A stretch of 64,000 bases of DNA from Acanthosepion esculentum. Lineage: Eukaryota > Mollusca > Cephalopoda > Sepiida > Sepiidae. The DNA is taken from assembly GCA_964036315.1 (NCBI GenBank), contig OZ038479.1:56227246-56291245 (forward strand), given 5' to 3'. The translations under genes were made by a program, and so were the position numbers. The notes below the pieces were generated by a model, which was not told where the DNA came from, did not search any database, and was given only the letters and a program-made list of their open reading frames with translations. Shown here one piece after another: positions 1 to 10,803 of the stretch (the stretch's first letter is position 1; every line of letters begins with the position of its first letter).

Positions 1-19
1 TTTTAATTTTTGCCAATAA

Positions 20-2845
20 TTTAAGGAAAAAACAGCAGAAAATCGAAGAGAAAATAAAATCAAACAATGTAGAGCGGAACTAAGAGCTATCCGAAAGCAA
101 TATAAGAAAGCAAAACCGGAAGAAAAGGGACCGTTGCAAGAACTCCGCGACATCATCCGTTCCAAAATGAAATCTTTACGGAGAGCAGAATGGCACAGGA
201 ATAGAAGGAAGGAAAGGGCGCGCAAACGATTAGCTTTCGTCACTAATCCATACGGTTTCACTAAGAAATTATTAGGCGATAAACGTAATGGAAGGTTAAC
301 ATCTACCCCTGACGAAGTAAATGACTTCCTTAAAGAGACTTTGAGTGACCCAAATAAACACATACAGCTAGGAGAAAACTCTTCTCTAATCATACCTAAT
401 TTGCCTACATACCCTTTTGACTTAAAAGAACCAACGTTGAAAGAAATTCAAACAATATTAAAAACAGCCAGATCGGGATCAGCCCCTGGACCCAACGGAG
501 TCCCTTACTTAGTTTATAAGCGTTGTCCACTGTTGCTTCGTATGTTATGGAGGTTGCTAAAAATTGTTTGGAGAAGAGGGAAGATAGCCGTACAATGGAG
601 GTGCTCAGAAGGCATATGGATCCCTAAAGAGGAAGGAGCAAGTACAGTAAATCAATTTAGGTACATCTCCCTACTGAATGTCGAAGAGAAAATATTCTTC
701 AGTATTATGAATCGACGCTTAACAGATTTCCTCTTAAGGAATAAGTATATCGACACCTCTGTTCAAAAAGGAGGCGTTCCAGGCATGCCGGGGTGCATGG
801 AACATACAGGGGTCATCACGCAACTGCTTAAGGACGTAAAAGCACATAAGGGCGATATGGCTTTTCTGTGGCTGGATCTTAAGAATGCCTATGGCTCTAT
901 CCCACACAAATTAGTAGAAGAGTCGTTAAATCGCCACCATGTTCCTCCCCAAATAATAGAGACCATAACAGACTATTACAAAAATTTCAAAATGAGAACA
1001 GCAGCAGGAAATACAACATCTGCATGGCACATATTGGAAAAAGGTATTATAACAGGCTGCACTATTTCAGCTACCCTCTTTTCCCTTGCCATGAATATGC
1101 TCATAAAAGCGGCAGAAACAGAATGCAGGGGCCCTTTAACAAGATCTGGTCTACGGCAACCGCCAATAAGAGCATATATGGACGATATGTCCATAACTTC
1201 CTCGTCCGTGATTGGCGCCAGGTGGCTGTTAAAAGGTTTGGAGAAACTCATCTTATGGGCAAGGATGAGTTTCAATGCTGCCAAATCAAGGTCATTAGTG
1301 CTTAAAAAAGGAAAAACATCAGATAGGGATCGTTTCAAAGTGTCTGGCGAGTATATTCCAACTATAAAACAAAAGCCAATCAAGTACTTGGGTAAACGTT
1401 TTGACAATACCCTGAAGGACGCTGTCGCAATACAAGAAACGAAGGACATCCTAGAAACATGGTTAGATAAAGTAGACAAGTCTGGCTTACCCGGACGTTA
1501 CAAGGCTTGGATTTATCAACATGTCATTCTTCCCAAAATATTGTGGCCTTTATCTATATATGAGTTCACCACCTCTACCGTAGTACATATTGAAAAAAAG
1601 ATTAATTCCCGCTTACGGAGATGGCTGGGTCTGCCAAAGTGTCTAAGTAGCGCCGCCCTTTACGGAAACTCCAACATTCTTCAACTTCCTTTCAAAAGCC
1701 TTGTAGAAGAATATAAAGTCGCTAAGGTTCGTACAGTAATACAATACAAATTCTCCAAGGACCCAAATGTAGTAGGAGCAAATGTTGAGGTTCTAACTGG
1801 GAGGAAATGGAGCGCTGTAAAGGAGTTGAAATTGGCAGAAGAGCGTCTTCGTGAAAAAGTGGTGCTAGGCACTGTTGCCACGGGTCGTGCAGGGCTGGGT
1901 TTCTTTCCTACTGTTAGAATTGATAAGGCCGTAGGTAAGGAAAAACACCAACTCTTATTGAATGAAATTCGCGCAGGGGAAGAGGAAATGAGAGTAGCAA
2001 AGATGATCGGGTTTAAACAACAGGGTTCATGGACAAAATGGGAGACTATAATACCTAGGAAAATCGGATGGTCAGAATTATGGCGTAACGAATTGGGCAT
2101 GAATTTTTTGATCCGATCTGTTTACGACCTTCTACCAAGCCCCGTTAACCTACAGTTATGGACTAAATCAGAATCGCCTTTATGCCCCCTATGCGGTCAA
2201 ATAGGTTCTTTGAAACATATTCTTAGCAACTGCAAATCAGCCCTAGCTGATGGTAGGTACAGATGGCGCCATGATCAAATACTGAAAGAAATAGCAGAAG
2301 TCGTTAGTACAGCCGTCCGTACAAACAGACCGAATCCAAATAGGAACGTCATAAATTTTATTAAAGCTGGCGCGAAACCGAACCCAAAGAAAATGACCGC
2401 ACCCAATTGTTTATCATGTGCAACAGACTGGGAACTTAGGGTAGATTTAGGTAAAAGGCTAAACTTCCCCGATCACATTTCCAAGACCCGATTGCGTCCA
2501 GACCTAGTCCTCTTTTCGAATAAACTAAAGAAAATCATCATGTGGGAGCTAACAGTCTGCTATGAGGATAATGTAGAAGAAGCCAGTGAAAGAAAAAAAT
2601 TAAAATACGATGAATTACTGGAAAACTGCAGGAATAATGGATGGAAGGCATGCTGCAAGCCAATTGAAGTAGGCACAAGAGGGTTTGTGGCAAAATCACT
2701 AGTCAGTGCCTTAACAGATATTGGGATAGTGGGAAATAAGAAACGTAAGGCCATCCAAACCATTACTGATACAGCAGAAAGAGCAGCTAAATGGTTGTGG
2801 CTAAAACGAGCAAGTGCATGGACGAGCAAACCAAGGAAAATCTAA
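20..2845 (+). CDS. Non-LTR retrotransposon reverse transcriptase / restriction-like endonuclease protein, 5'-truncated
   Basis: One open frame from base 20, after an in-frame TAA at 17-19, to the stop at 2845. The first in-frame ATG is at 167, so the natural N-terminus is missing and no start can be chosen. Residue numbers here count from base 134. A basic, coiled-coil-like stretch comes first. The RT motifs follow: SGSAPGPNG (113-122), FRYISLLNVEEK, VPGMPGCMEHTG, WLDLKNAYGSIPH with catalytic D248, KGIITGCTISATLF, and YMDD at 348-351. The C-terminal part has a CCHC knuckle (C684-x2-C687-x7-H695-x4-C700), then RPD790 and E805-L-T, the layout of a PD-(D/E)XK-type restriction-like endonuclease. 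This marks a site-directed, RLE-encoding non-LTR element that primes reverse transcription at a nicked target. YMDD instead of the usual F/YADD is odd, but I believe it is typical of this RLE lineage. Over 900 codons without an internal stop suggests a young copy. I cannot name the clade. Confidence 0.9.
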   Translation, partial: FKEKTAENRRENKIKQCRAELRAIRKQYKKAKPEEKGPLQELRDIIRSKMKSLRRAEWHRNRRKERARKRLAFVTNPYGFTKKLLGDKRNGRLTSTPDEVNDFLKETLSDPNKHIQLGENSSLIIPNLPTYPFDLKEPTLKEIQTILKTARSGSAPGPNGVPYLVYKRCPLLLRMLWRLLKIVWRRGKIAVQWRCSEGIWIPKEEGASTVNQFRYISLLNVEEKIFFSIMNRRLTDFLLRNKYIDTSVQKGGVPGMPGCMEHTGVITQLLKDVKAHKGDMAFLWLDLKNAYGSIPHKLVEESLNRHHVPPQIIETITDYYKNFKMRTAAGNTTSAWHILEKGIITGCTISATLFSLAMNMLIKAAETECRGPLTRSGLRQPPIRAYMDDMSITSSSVIGARWLLKGLEKLILWARMSFNAAKSRSLVLKKGKTSDRDRFKVSGEYIPTIKQKPIKYLGKRFDNTLKDAVAIQETKDILETWLDKVDKSGLPGRYKAWIYQHVILPKILWPLSIYEFTTSTVVHIEKKINSRLRRWLGLPKCLSSAALYGNSNILQLPFKSLVEEYKVAKVRTVIQYKFSKDPNVVGANVEVLTGRKWSAVKELKLAEERLREKVVLGTVATGRAGLGFFPTVRIDKAVGKEKHQLLLNEIRAGEEEMRVAKMIGFKQQGSWTKWETIIPRKIGWSELWRNELGMNFLIRSVYDLLPSPVNLQLWTKSESPLCPLCGQIGSLKHILSNCKSALADGRYRWRHDQILKEIAEVVSTAVRTNRPNPNRNVINFIKAGAKPNPKKMTAPNCLSCATDWELRVDLGKRLNFPDHISKTRLRPDLVLFSNKLKKIIMWELTVCYEDNVEEASERKKLKYDELLENCRNNGWKACCKPIEVGTRGFVAKSLVSALTDIGIVGNKKRKAIQTITDTAERAAKWLWLKRASAWTSKPRKI

Positions 2846-3207
2846 ATTAAATGTTAATCCATTAATTAATTTTATGCAAAGCCGTAGTCGGTTTGTAAAT
2901 ATGTATACTTATAATTGAAAACAGTTTTTTAGCTTTTTTTTTTTTATTTACACGTTTCGTTTAGTCAGCCTTTGTAAATAATATATACAAATCTTCAAAG
3001 GAAAGGTGGAAGGAAAGCGTTTTTTTTTTTTTTATTCTACTTAGTTAATTTTTTATCCTATTTATTATCTCTTTTTCTTCAATTCTCGCGAAATCAGTTT
3101 GGCTCTTTATTTACACAAGTAACATACGCTATTTATTTCATGTTATTTACTTATTATTTACGTTCATTCAGCGTAAATGTTGAAGAATTATATCGCATAA
3201 CCACTGT
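2846..3207. other. AT-rich 3' region of the RLE retrotransposon
   Basis: T- and A-rich sequence with homopolymer runs directly after the stop codon. It is probably the start of the element's 3' UTR. I see no gene or clear motif in it. Confidence 0.4.
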
Positions 3208-3787
3208 TTTTTTACTTGCCAATATATTTTAAACGATTTTCATTATGATATTTATATGTACTATCGGTTTAACTCGCTGTAAGTTATTTATCTTAAACGT
3301 AAAAACTAGTAATTTAGTCTTTTAATGGCCGAATTTATTTTAATTTTTTTTTTTTTTTTTTTTTTTGTAAATAGTAATATATTAGATGTAAAATGAAACT
3401 TGAGGGGAAGTGGATAAAAACGGAAAACATATTTACCTTTTAAGTATCCGACGAATGGGTGTATTAAAATTACCCCTCGTCCCGTTTCGTAATTTTTTCT
3501 TTTTTATAATCTAAATTTAAAATTTATTTTCGATAGATTAAAGGTTTTTTAACTTGTCAATATGTTTTAAACATTTTATTAATTATATCTATTTGTACTC
3601 TCGGTTTAACTCGTTGTAATTTATTTTATTCGTCAATAAGTTTTTAAAGTCCTTTTAAGGTCGAATTCCCTTTTATTTTTGTAAAAAGCAATATATTAGA
3701 TGTACTAGGTATCTTACTGGGATGTGGGTAAAACGGAAAACATAATTACCTTCTAAGTATCCGATGAAAGGGTGTCCACTTAAAAAA
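3208..3787 (+). repeat. Two diverged direct copies of a ~0.3 kb AT-rich unit
   Basis: Copy 1 (about 3208-3480) and copy 2 (about 3546-3787) share several blocks in the same order. These are ACTTG(C/T)CAATAT (3214/3552), TCGGTTTAACTCG, AATATATTAGATGTA, a variant of AAACGGAAAACAT, and AAGTATCCGA followed by GGGTGT. The repeat lies just 3' of the retrotransposon ORF and is most simply its repeated 3' UTR. It could also be an older flanking repeat. Confidence 0.7.
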
Positions 3788-3912
3788 AGAAAAAAAATTC
3801 CCCGCAAACAACTTAAATAGAGCACACACCATTGTGATTGGCTATTGATCAACTACCAATCAAATGCGCGATGACGGGGTATATTATAGAAGTTAGTGTC
3901 TGTAAGCATTTT

Positions 3913-4034
3913 TAGAGGGCGTATCAGAGTCCGATCAGCTCTGATGGGGTCGACTTGGTGAGGTCAGTATGATGTTTGAAAGACCCGAAACTGCCCAATG
4001 ATCCAATTCAGAACATCACTGACGACGCCCTCTA
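3913..4034. repeat. 122 bp inverted-repeat segment with nested hairpins
   Basis: The ends are a perfect 10 bp inverted repeat, TAGAGGGCGT (3913-3922) and ACGCCCTCTA (4025-4034), extended inward by TCAG/CTGA. Inside are hairpin TCAGAG/CTCTGA (3924-3944) and stem GGGTC (3947-3951)/GACCC (3982-3986) followed by GAAAC. The arrangement resembles a small foldback element or a structured RNA. A hammerhead reading is discussed separately and is defective. Confidence 0.6.
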
Positions 4035-4829
4035 GCGCTAAAGAGCGTATATTCAAAGCAATGAAAAATGTACATAATAAAGTAAACAATTTTCTTCTAA
4101 ATCTTGTTATTATCTATTGAAATATATTTTCATTATCTTGATTGTATCTCTAGAGGAAAACAATTAAATAAAAGTATCATCCACTCATTGCTCTTTCATA
4201 AAGGAAAATAATCTGACAAGAATGTTTTCCTTTGTGTTTTTACACATTTAAAGCCTTCTCAAGATGATGCTTTCTCTTCTGTGAATATCTACAACATAAC
4301 TTTCAAAATTGAAACTATTGTAAACCCAACTCTATACACTTCACACAATTAAGGTTATGCTCAGCCAATGTATTTTCATTGTGGGTGTTTAATGCTCTCC
4401 AACATGTATTCCACAATTTAGAAAATAGAATGTCACATTCATTTGTTATCAACTGCTTAGAATTCATGTCATCACAAGGGAAATATCAGAGTGCAACTGA
4501 TTTAGCTGCAGCCATTTAAAATGAATATCAAAGTATGGTGACCATACTTACCATTACCTCTACTTACTGCTATACCATGATTTTTGAGATATCACTATCA
4601 GTTATCACAATCACTATAATCTGACAGTACACTATTCAAACTGAATCCCAACCTGGTAAGGCCGGTTTTACCACTTAACTGATACGTCAACAAATTTCTG
4701 TTTACTCACCCATAAGCATGCAGATGTCTAATCTGTTAGGTGAATGCATTAGCCATTTAACGCCATTCCCGCAACATCTCTCCACAGATGTCAACTGCAT
4801 TATATATGCAGGCAGTAATAATGCAGATC
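4035..4829. other. No gene recognised
   Basis: AT-rich sequence with short reading frames only. I see no domain, RNA gene or element end. It separates the retrotransposon tail from the first zinc-finger relics. Confidence 0.5.
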
Positions 4830-5160
4830 CCAAAATATGACAAGAATATGGTTTCTAGCCAGTGTATTTAGATGTAGGTAAAAAAATACAGATATACAAA
4901 TTTCACAAGAACAATGCTTCTATCATGTGGAGAATCATGAATGGTACACTAAATTTGACTTTTCCACAAATGTAGATCCACAAAATTCACATGGATAAGT
5001 TCTCTGTCCAATGAGTTTTTGTGCATACACTCCAAATGGGAGTACTATGAAAATAAAAATCCATCAAATTTATGAGAATATCCTTATTATAGGAATGTGG
5101 CTTCAATGAAAATGCAAATCCACAAACTTCACAAGAATAGGGTTTTACTTACAATATTAT
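4830..5160 (-). pseudogene. Decayed C2H2 finger array downstream of zinc-finger unit 1
   Basis: On the minus strand, scraps of the 84 bp finger unit recur: degenerate versions of the linker/TGEKPYSC codons and of the CxxC segment. They appear around 4850, 4905, 4980, 5065 and 5130, with stops and frameshifts between them. The same relics start the duplicate at 25.77 kb. They suggest that the ancestral array was longer, or that another finger exon once lay here. Confidence 0.6.
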
Positions 5161-5989
5161 AGTTTCTATTAAGGGAGCAAGTGCTCTTTACACATTGGTG
5201 CCCAAGCTTCATTTCCCTTGTTGTTCCAGGGTCCCAACACTATATCTTAAATCCTGTTATAGGGAAATAAGGAAAACAATGAGTGCAAAAGAAGCTGATA
5301 AAAAAACAAAGTAAATACATTTTTGTGCTGAAAGTGAAGATAATCCTTCCTTTTGCCTTGAGTGTTTCAATAAGAGACATAAAATAAGAATCAACTTTTC
5401 CTAGTGGTGTAGCAATGTGTGCTTTCATGTTTTTTTTCTTTTATATCTTTTAAAAAAAATCAGATATTAGGAATATGATTTTATTCATTTATTAGGAATT
5501 GGATTTCTATTAGATTAGAATTCTTTAGTTTATTTTAATGGTTGTAGGTATTATTTTGGTTTCCTAAGTAAATAAAGTATACATCTTTAAATTTCATAAT
5601 GTTTTGCCAATTAAATTTTCTGTTTATTCTATCTTTTAATTTATCTGAATGCATCATACAACTGCGTATGTGAAAATAAAAAACGATCGCAAAAAACAAC
5701 AGTAGAAATTTGAAAAGTAAAACAAAATAAAGGACAAAAAATAAAAAATATTTAAATTTAAAAAAAAATGTGAATCTGGTGTACCATGACCCCATACGTC
5801 ATCAATCATATTTCACTCCCAATAATCTTCATAAAAAAGAAATTAGAAAATGACCAACGAAAGAGTCATATGGAAGCTAATGTGTTAACACGACTACCCT
5901 GAAAATACAAATGCTCACTTTACAAAATACTATGGATTCTCTCCAGAGTGTATTCGCTTATGGCATTCTAAACTAGACTTCAATGAAAA
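5161..5989 (-). other. 3' flank / 3' UTR of zinc-finger gene 1
   Basis: AT-rich sequence downstream of the finger ORF on the minus strand. Candidate minus-strand AATAAA signals are at 5623-5628 and 5529-5534, about 360-460 nt past the stop. Short minus-strand frames here are matched in copy B only because the block is duplicated. I see no separate gene. Confidence 0.5.
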
Positions 5990-7294
5990 TTAGGATTCAC
6001 AAGAATATGGTTTATCTCCAGTGTGTGTTTGCATATGACGCTCCATTTGTGAAGTTCGTGAAAATGCAGATCCACAAATTTGACAAGAGTACGGTTTCTC
6101 TCCAGTGTGTGTTCGCATATGGCATACCAAATATGCCTTCCGTGAAAATGCAGATTTACAAACTTCACAAGAATACGGTTTTTCTCCCGTGTGTGTTCGC
6201 ATATGACATACCAAATGTGATTTCATTGAAAATGCAGCTCCACAAACTTCACAAGAATATGGTTTCTCTCCAGTGTGTTTATACATATGGTATACCAAAG
6301 CTGACTTCAGCGAAAAAGCAGATCCACAAAGTTGACAACAATATGGTTTCTCTCCAGTGTGTGTTTTAATATGGCGATTCAAAGCTGACTTGTGGGAAAA
6401 TGCAGATTCACAAAATTCACAAGAATATGGTTTTTCTCCCGTGTGTGTTCGCATATGACATACCAAATATGATTTCACTGAAAATGCAGCTCCACAAACT
6501 TCACAAGAATATGGTTTCTCTCCAGTGTGTTTATACATATGGTATACCAAAGCTGACTTCAGTGAAAAAGCAGATGCACAAAGTTGACAACAGTATGGCT
6601 TCTCTCCAGTGTGCGTTTTAATATGGCAATTCAAAGCTGATTTGTGGGAAAATGCAGATTCACAAAATTCACAAGAATATGGTTTTTCTCCTGTGTGTGT
6701 TCGCATATGACATACCAAATATGATGTCACTGAAAATGCAGCTCCACAAACTTGACAAGAATATGGTTTCTCTCCAGTATGTATTCGCATATGGCACACC
6801 AAATGTGACTTTTGCGAAAATCTAAGTCCACAAACTTCACAAGAATATCGTTTGTATCCAGTGTGTTTATACATATGTTTTACCAAATCTGACTTCCGTG
6901 AAAATGAAGATCCACAAATTTCACATGAATGTGGTTTCTCTCCCGTGTGTGTTCGCTTATGGCACACCAAATATGACTTATGTGAAAATGCATATCCACA
7001 AACTTCACAAGAATATGGTTTCTCTCCAGTGTGCTTAAACATATGACTTACTAAAGATGACTTCCATGTAAATGAAGATCCACAAACTTCACATGAATGT
7101 GGTTTCTCCCCAGTGTGTGTTCGTTTATGACTCACCAAATGTGACTTCTGTGAAAAGGCTGTTCCACAAACATCACAAGGGTATGGTTTCTCTCCAGTGT
7201 GTGTTCGTATATGACATGCCAATTTTGACTTCTCTAAAAATGCTGATCCACAAACTTCACAAGAATAGGGTTTTACTCTATTATGTCTATCCAT
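5990..7294 (-). CDS. C2H2 zinc-finger protein, 15 tandem fingers (unit 1)
   Basis: A 434-residue protein: a 9-residue leader (MDRHNRVKP), then 15 uninterrupted 28-residue fingers of the form CxxC-x12-H-x3-H, joined by TGEKP-type linkers, then YSCES and a stop. It is a sequence-specific nucleic-acid-binding protein, presumably nuclear. No KRAB, BTB, SCAN or other effector domain is visible. Every finger keeps its zinc ligands. Predicted contact residues (-1,2,3,6) are ESKC, QSHS, WSSS, HSYC, RSDK, QSHC, VSYC, HSAC, LSAY, VSYC, HSAR, LSAY, MSHC, RAYC and RSQR. Fingers 8-10 and 11-13 are a duplicated triplet. The stop falls where a 16th finger would begin, and decayed finger sequence follows it. 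The ATG is the first in-frame Met before the array. The exon probably starts at 7653. Target and function are unknown. Confidence 0.9.
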   Translation of the reverse strand: MDRHNRVKPYSCEVCGSAFLEKSKLACHIRTHTGEKPYPCDVCGTAFSQKSHLVSHKRTHTGEKPHSCEVCGSSFTWKSSLVSHMFKHTGEKPYSCEVCGYAFSHKSYLVCHKRTHTGEKPHSCEICGSSFSRKSDLVKHMYKHTGYKRYSCEVCGLRFSQKSHLVCHMRIHTGEKPYSCQVCGAAFSVTSYLVCHMRTHTGEKPYSCEFCESAFSHKSALNCHIKTHTGEKPYCCQLCASAFSLKSALVYHMYKHTGEKPYSCEVCGAAFSVKSYLVCHMRTHTGEKPYSCEFCESAFSHKSALNRHIKTHTGEKPYCCQLCGSAFSLKSALVYHMYKHTGEKPYSCEVCGAAFSMKSHLVCHMRTHTGEKPYSCEVCKSAFSRKAYLVCHMRTHTGEKPYSCQICGSAFSRTSQMERHMQTHTGDKPYSCES

Positions 7295-7653
7295 ATCTTG
7301 CCAAATAAGTCTTGCTTTTTACAAGAAAATATTTTCTCTATTTGCTTACTTATGGTACACTAAATCTGACTCAAGTAGAAAGATTTGTAAACTTCACAAG
7401 AATATGGCTTCTAATTTTTACACATATGTAACAGGTTTCTCTAGTAAAGACGAGCCACTCATTTCAAAGTACAGGTGTTTTTGCTCAGCACTGTTCACTG
7501 TAATGCTTTTGAAAAACGTTCATAACTTTTACATGAATAATGCAGCATATATTTCTGTGTTCTTGATGGAAAGTCAAACTTCTTGTTTTCTTTCAGTTAA
7601 ATTCCCAATAATAGTTTTTATGAATAACATGATTTTCTGTTCAGCCCAAACAT
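7295..7653 (-). other. 5' part of the finger exon with its 3' splice site
   Basis: On the minus strand the sequence reads pyrimidine-rich TTTTTTCTTCACAG|ATG, with the exon starting at 7653. The same acceptor recurs at 28560, 53858 and 55336, and in weaker form at 49643. Its conservation among otherwise decayed copies marks it as a real intron/exon boundary. The ATG at the exon edge opens only a short frame. The roughly 360 nt to the finger ATG is therefore probably 5' UTR, or carries a short upstream ORF. Confidence 0.65.
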
Positions 7654-8479
7654 CTGTGAAGAAAAAATAATGAAAGATATATTAAAACTGACAGTGAATA
7701 ATATATGAAATCAGTTTATATTGTAATACTTGTAGATATAAATAGTTAGATATTAAGTTTAGTTTAGAATAACACAGGGACACAATACAGCAATCAGAGA
7801 AGATTACACAATATATCAATGGTTCTATCTGAACAAAGATGTATAAAAAAAACAATATCAGCAAAGTTTAACTTGCACTTGCAAAAAATAATGCATCAAA
7901 AGGGTAATTTTTCTCTTGACACTGCAAGAACATGATTTCAGTATATCTGTCATATTCCATCAAGCAAAAAATATTTTTATTTCACAATCTTTCTAGTTTA
8001 ACATAATCTAACTTCTAAACATTAACATGTAACCTTTAAATTAAAAAAAAGTTATATTTAATAAGAGAGTAAATATTTTCACTTTTTTATTGATATGTCC
8101 ACTGTGAAATAATTCAATGTTATTGAAAAAAAACTTGAAATGTAATAGCTAGGTACCAGCAAAATGGATGCTTTTTTTCTTCAATGAAAGCAAAAATCAA
8201 TACCCCTGTTTTAAAATATTAAATTTTCAGTACTTATTCTTTAATGAATGAATTTTATTAAAAAAACTTAGGGGAAATATTTTTTGTTTCAACACCATCC
8301 ACTGACTTGATATCTCATGAGTATATTTTAATCTGGAGATGTTCTTTCAATTTTATTTTTATAGTTATATAAAAAAAATATTCCTGGAACACGATACCTA
8401 AGGTTTAAATTTTTTTAAAATGAAAAATCTTTCTTGAAGCTTTTATGTCAAACTAATGAATTAAATGTAATATTTTCAA

Positions 8480-10290
8480 GTAGAAAATATTTTGCTGAAT
8501 TTCAAAACTAATTTGCATTGATGGGAAGGTTTTAAAAAAATCAGATTTTAGCCATCTATCAGCATAATGTTATTCTCCTTATTTAAACTTCTTTCAAAAA
8601 TAAAATATACTTTTCTGAAACATGATTTGAGGAATATTAGCTGATTTAAAGTTTAATTAATCTGATTTGAAGCAAATATTATTTTTAGTTTAAAATATCA
8701 CAGAGATGCATATTTTTTAACACAGAGGTAGATGTTGACAGACAGCCAGAAGTTTATCTAATTTTTTTCTATGGAGGACATATCTGTAAAACTTACTTGA
8801 GGAATATAATCTGAATGCCTTTTTTATATCATTTTTAATTTACCCAGTAATCTTAAAAATTTAGGAAAATATTCTTTGTAATCTAATGTTTTGTTGAATT
8901 TCAGGTACTTTGGCTTTAAATTTATTATAGTTACTGCTCTTCTGATAATGTTGTGTATGGATGTCTGTATTTACAAAAATCAGCACATTTATATATAAAC
9001 ACACACAAAAAAATTCATAATTCTTGTTAAAAAATTGGGGATCACTGAATTGTAGTAAGCATTTATGATTAGTAAATATAGTTTTTATTTAATAACAAAA
9101 TCTTCTAATCAATGCAGTATTTTAAGATTTAAAACTTTATAAATTATTCTAATTAAAAAATATGAAAACAATTCTTGTAAAAAATTCATTATTAATCAAA
9201 GATTTTTTTCTTAAGACAATAGCAGATCTTTGGTAACTGAGGATTGTTTTATAAAAAAAATTAATGATTTAAATTCGTCAAAGAGTTTTGCATATAACTA
9301 ATATATAGATTCTTTTTTGCTAAAATAGCTGATTAGTACCCATTTTTAATCTTCTTTCATTGCAATTCTCTTTGTTCAAAAAATTAACCAAAAATAAAAT
9401 ATACTTTTCTGAAACTTTATTTTCACTGATTTAAATTATAATTAATCTTATTTGAAACAAATATTATTTACTTTAAGTTTATAACATAGAAATGCATTTT
9501 GAAAACCACACAGTAGCTGTGTTTTTATTCAATAGTAGCCATGTTTATGTGTTTGATGAGTGATGGCAAGCGATAACAAGGTGACAACAGATTTATTGTT
9601 TTTCTATGGATCCTTTATCTGTAAAACATAATTTAAGAAAATGACATGAGAACCTTTTTTATTTAAGTACTCAGTAATCTTAAAAATGTTGGAAAATATT
9701 CTCCATCTAACTTTAGGAATATTAACTTTAAATTTAGTATAGTTCTCAGTCTTATTTTCTGATAATGTTGTGTACAGTTATTTAAAAAAAAAAAATGGGC
9801 ATGTTTATATACATAAAAAAAATTTTAAATTCTTTTAAAAATCTGTGTTTAATGAGTGGCATTAAGCTTTACCATTTATGATTAGGAAATATAGGTTTTG
9901 CTTAATAATAATACAAATTAAATGGCTGAAATTAATACAGAATTTTAAAAGATTTAAAACTTCAAAATAAAATTGTAAATAAATGAAAACAAATCCTGTA
10001 AAAAATTATTTTTCATCAAAATTTTTTTTCTTAAGACAATAGCATCCTTAATATATCTTATTTATAAAAGCAGTTAAAAGCTTTTCTAATTAAATAATGT
10101 TATAGCTTTTTACATTTTTCATTTTATGATTCAGAACAGATTTTTGGTAAATGGTGTTCTTACTTGACAAAACCAAAATGATTGTTCAAAACTAACTTGC
10201 ATTGATGGGGAGGTTTTAAAAAAATCAGATTTTAGCCATCTGTCAGCATAATGTTATTCTCCTTATTTAAACTTCTTTCAAAAATAAAAT
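8480..10290. repeat. Diverged tandem modules, ~0.8 kb period
   Basis: About 8480-9240 and 9290-10070 share ordered blocks. These include AAAATAAAATATACTTTTCTG, the TATGGA...TATCTGTAAAAC block, GGAAAATATTCT and CTGATAATGTTGTGTA. A third piece at 10185-10290 repeats the block at 8503-8610. Matching copies lie at 29980-31790, and inverted at 56690-57250. This is a dispersed family of unknown type in the zinc-finger introns. Confidence 0.65.
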
Positions 10291-10677
10291 CTACTTTTAA
10301 CTAAATATCAAAAGGCTGAGATTTTAATTTCTCAGAATATAAAATAAAATAAAAATCAAGTGGAGTGGAGTGTGTCTGTGTCTGTGTGTGTGGGGGGTAA
10401 TAGCTTTAATAAAATCAAACAATTATTTAAATTTGCAAGAATTTTTAAATGACTGTTTTTCACCAGGAAAAGATAATAAAATTTCCTATATCAATTTATA
10501 CCCCTCATCTCCCCATTTACGAAAAAAAAAAAAAAAAAAAAAAGAGTGATAAGACTTTTAACCAAAATTGTGAACATGCTAGAAAAGATTAAGAAATTTA
10601 ATAAAATAACCAAAAAATAGTTTGGAATTTTCTATTAATAATAACAAACATTCAGACAATATAACTTTGTTTTTATC

Positions 10678-10803
10678 AAGTTTGGGGCCTTTTTTCATCA
10701 TGCTATGCTCTTATTTTAGTGAAAAAGTGGAGGTGCCCTTGTTTTAGTTACCTCCACTTTTTTGAAAAAACAGTATAGCATGATGAAAAAAGGCTCCAAA
10801 CTT
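10678..10803. repeat. 126 bp imperfect palindrome: two element ends head to head
   Basis: The left arm contains TTTCATCATGCTATGCTC and GTGGAGGT. The right arm carries their reverse complements (ACCTCCAC, GTATAGCATGATGAAA). Both arms match the terminal 100 bp of the TAGGTA-type TIR elements at 12476-14404 and 58894-60697, so two such ends are joined nose to nose. Copy B has the same structure at 32147-32271. Confidence 0.75.

Noticed and set aside
5983..6621. Plus-strand frames (128 and 73 codons) across the finger exon
   Set aside because: They are the antisense reading of the repeated 84 bp finger unit. Periodicity comes from the minus-strand zinc-finger gene.
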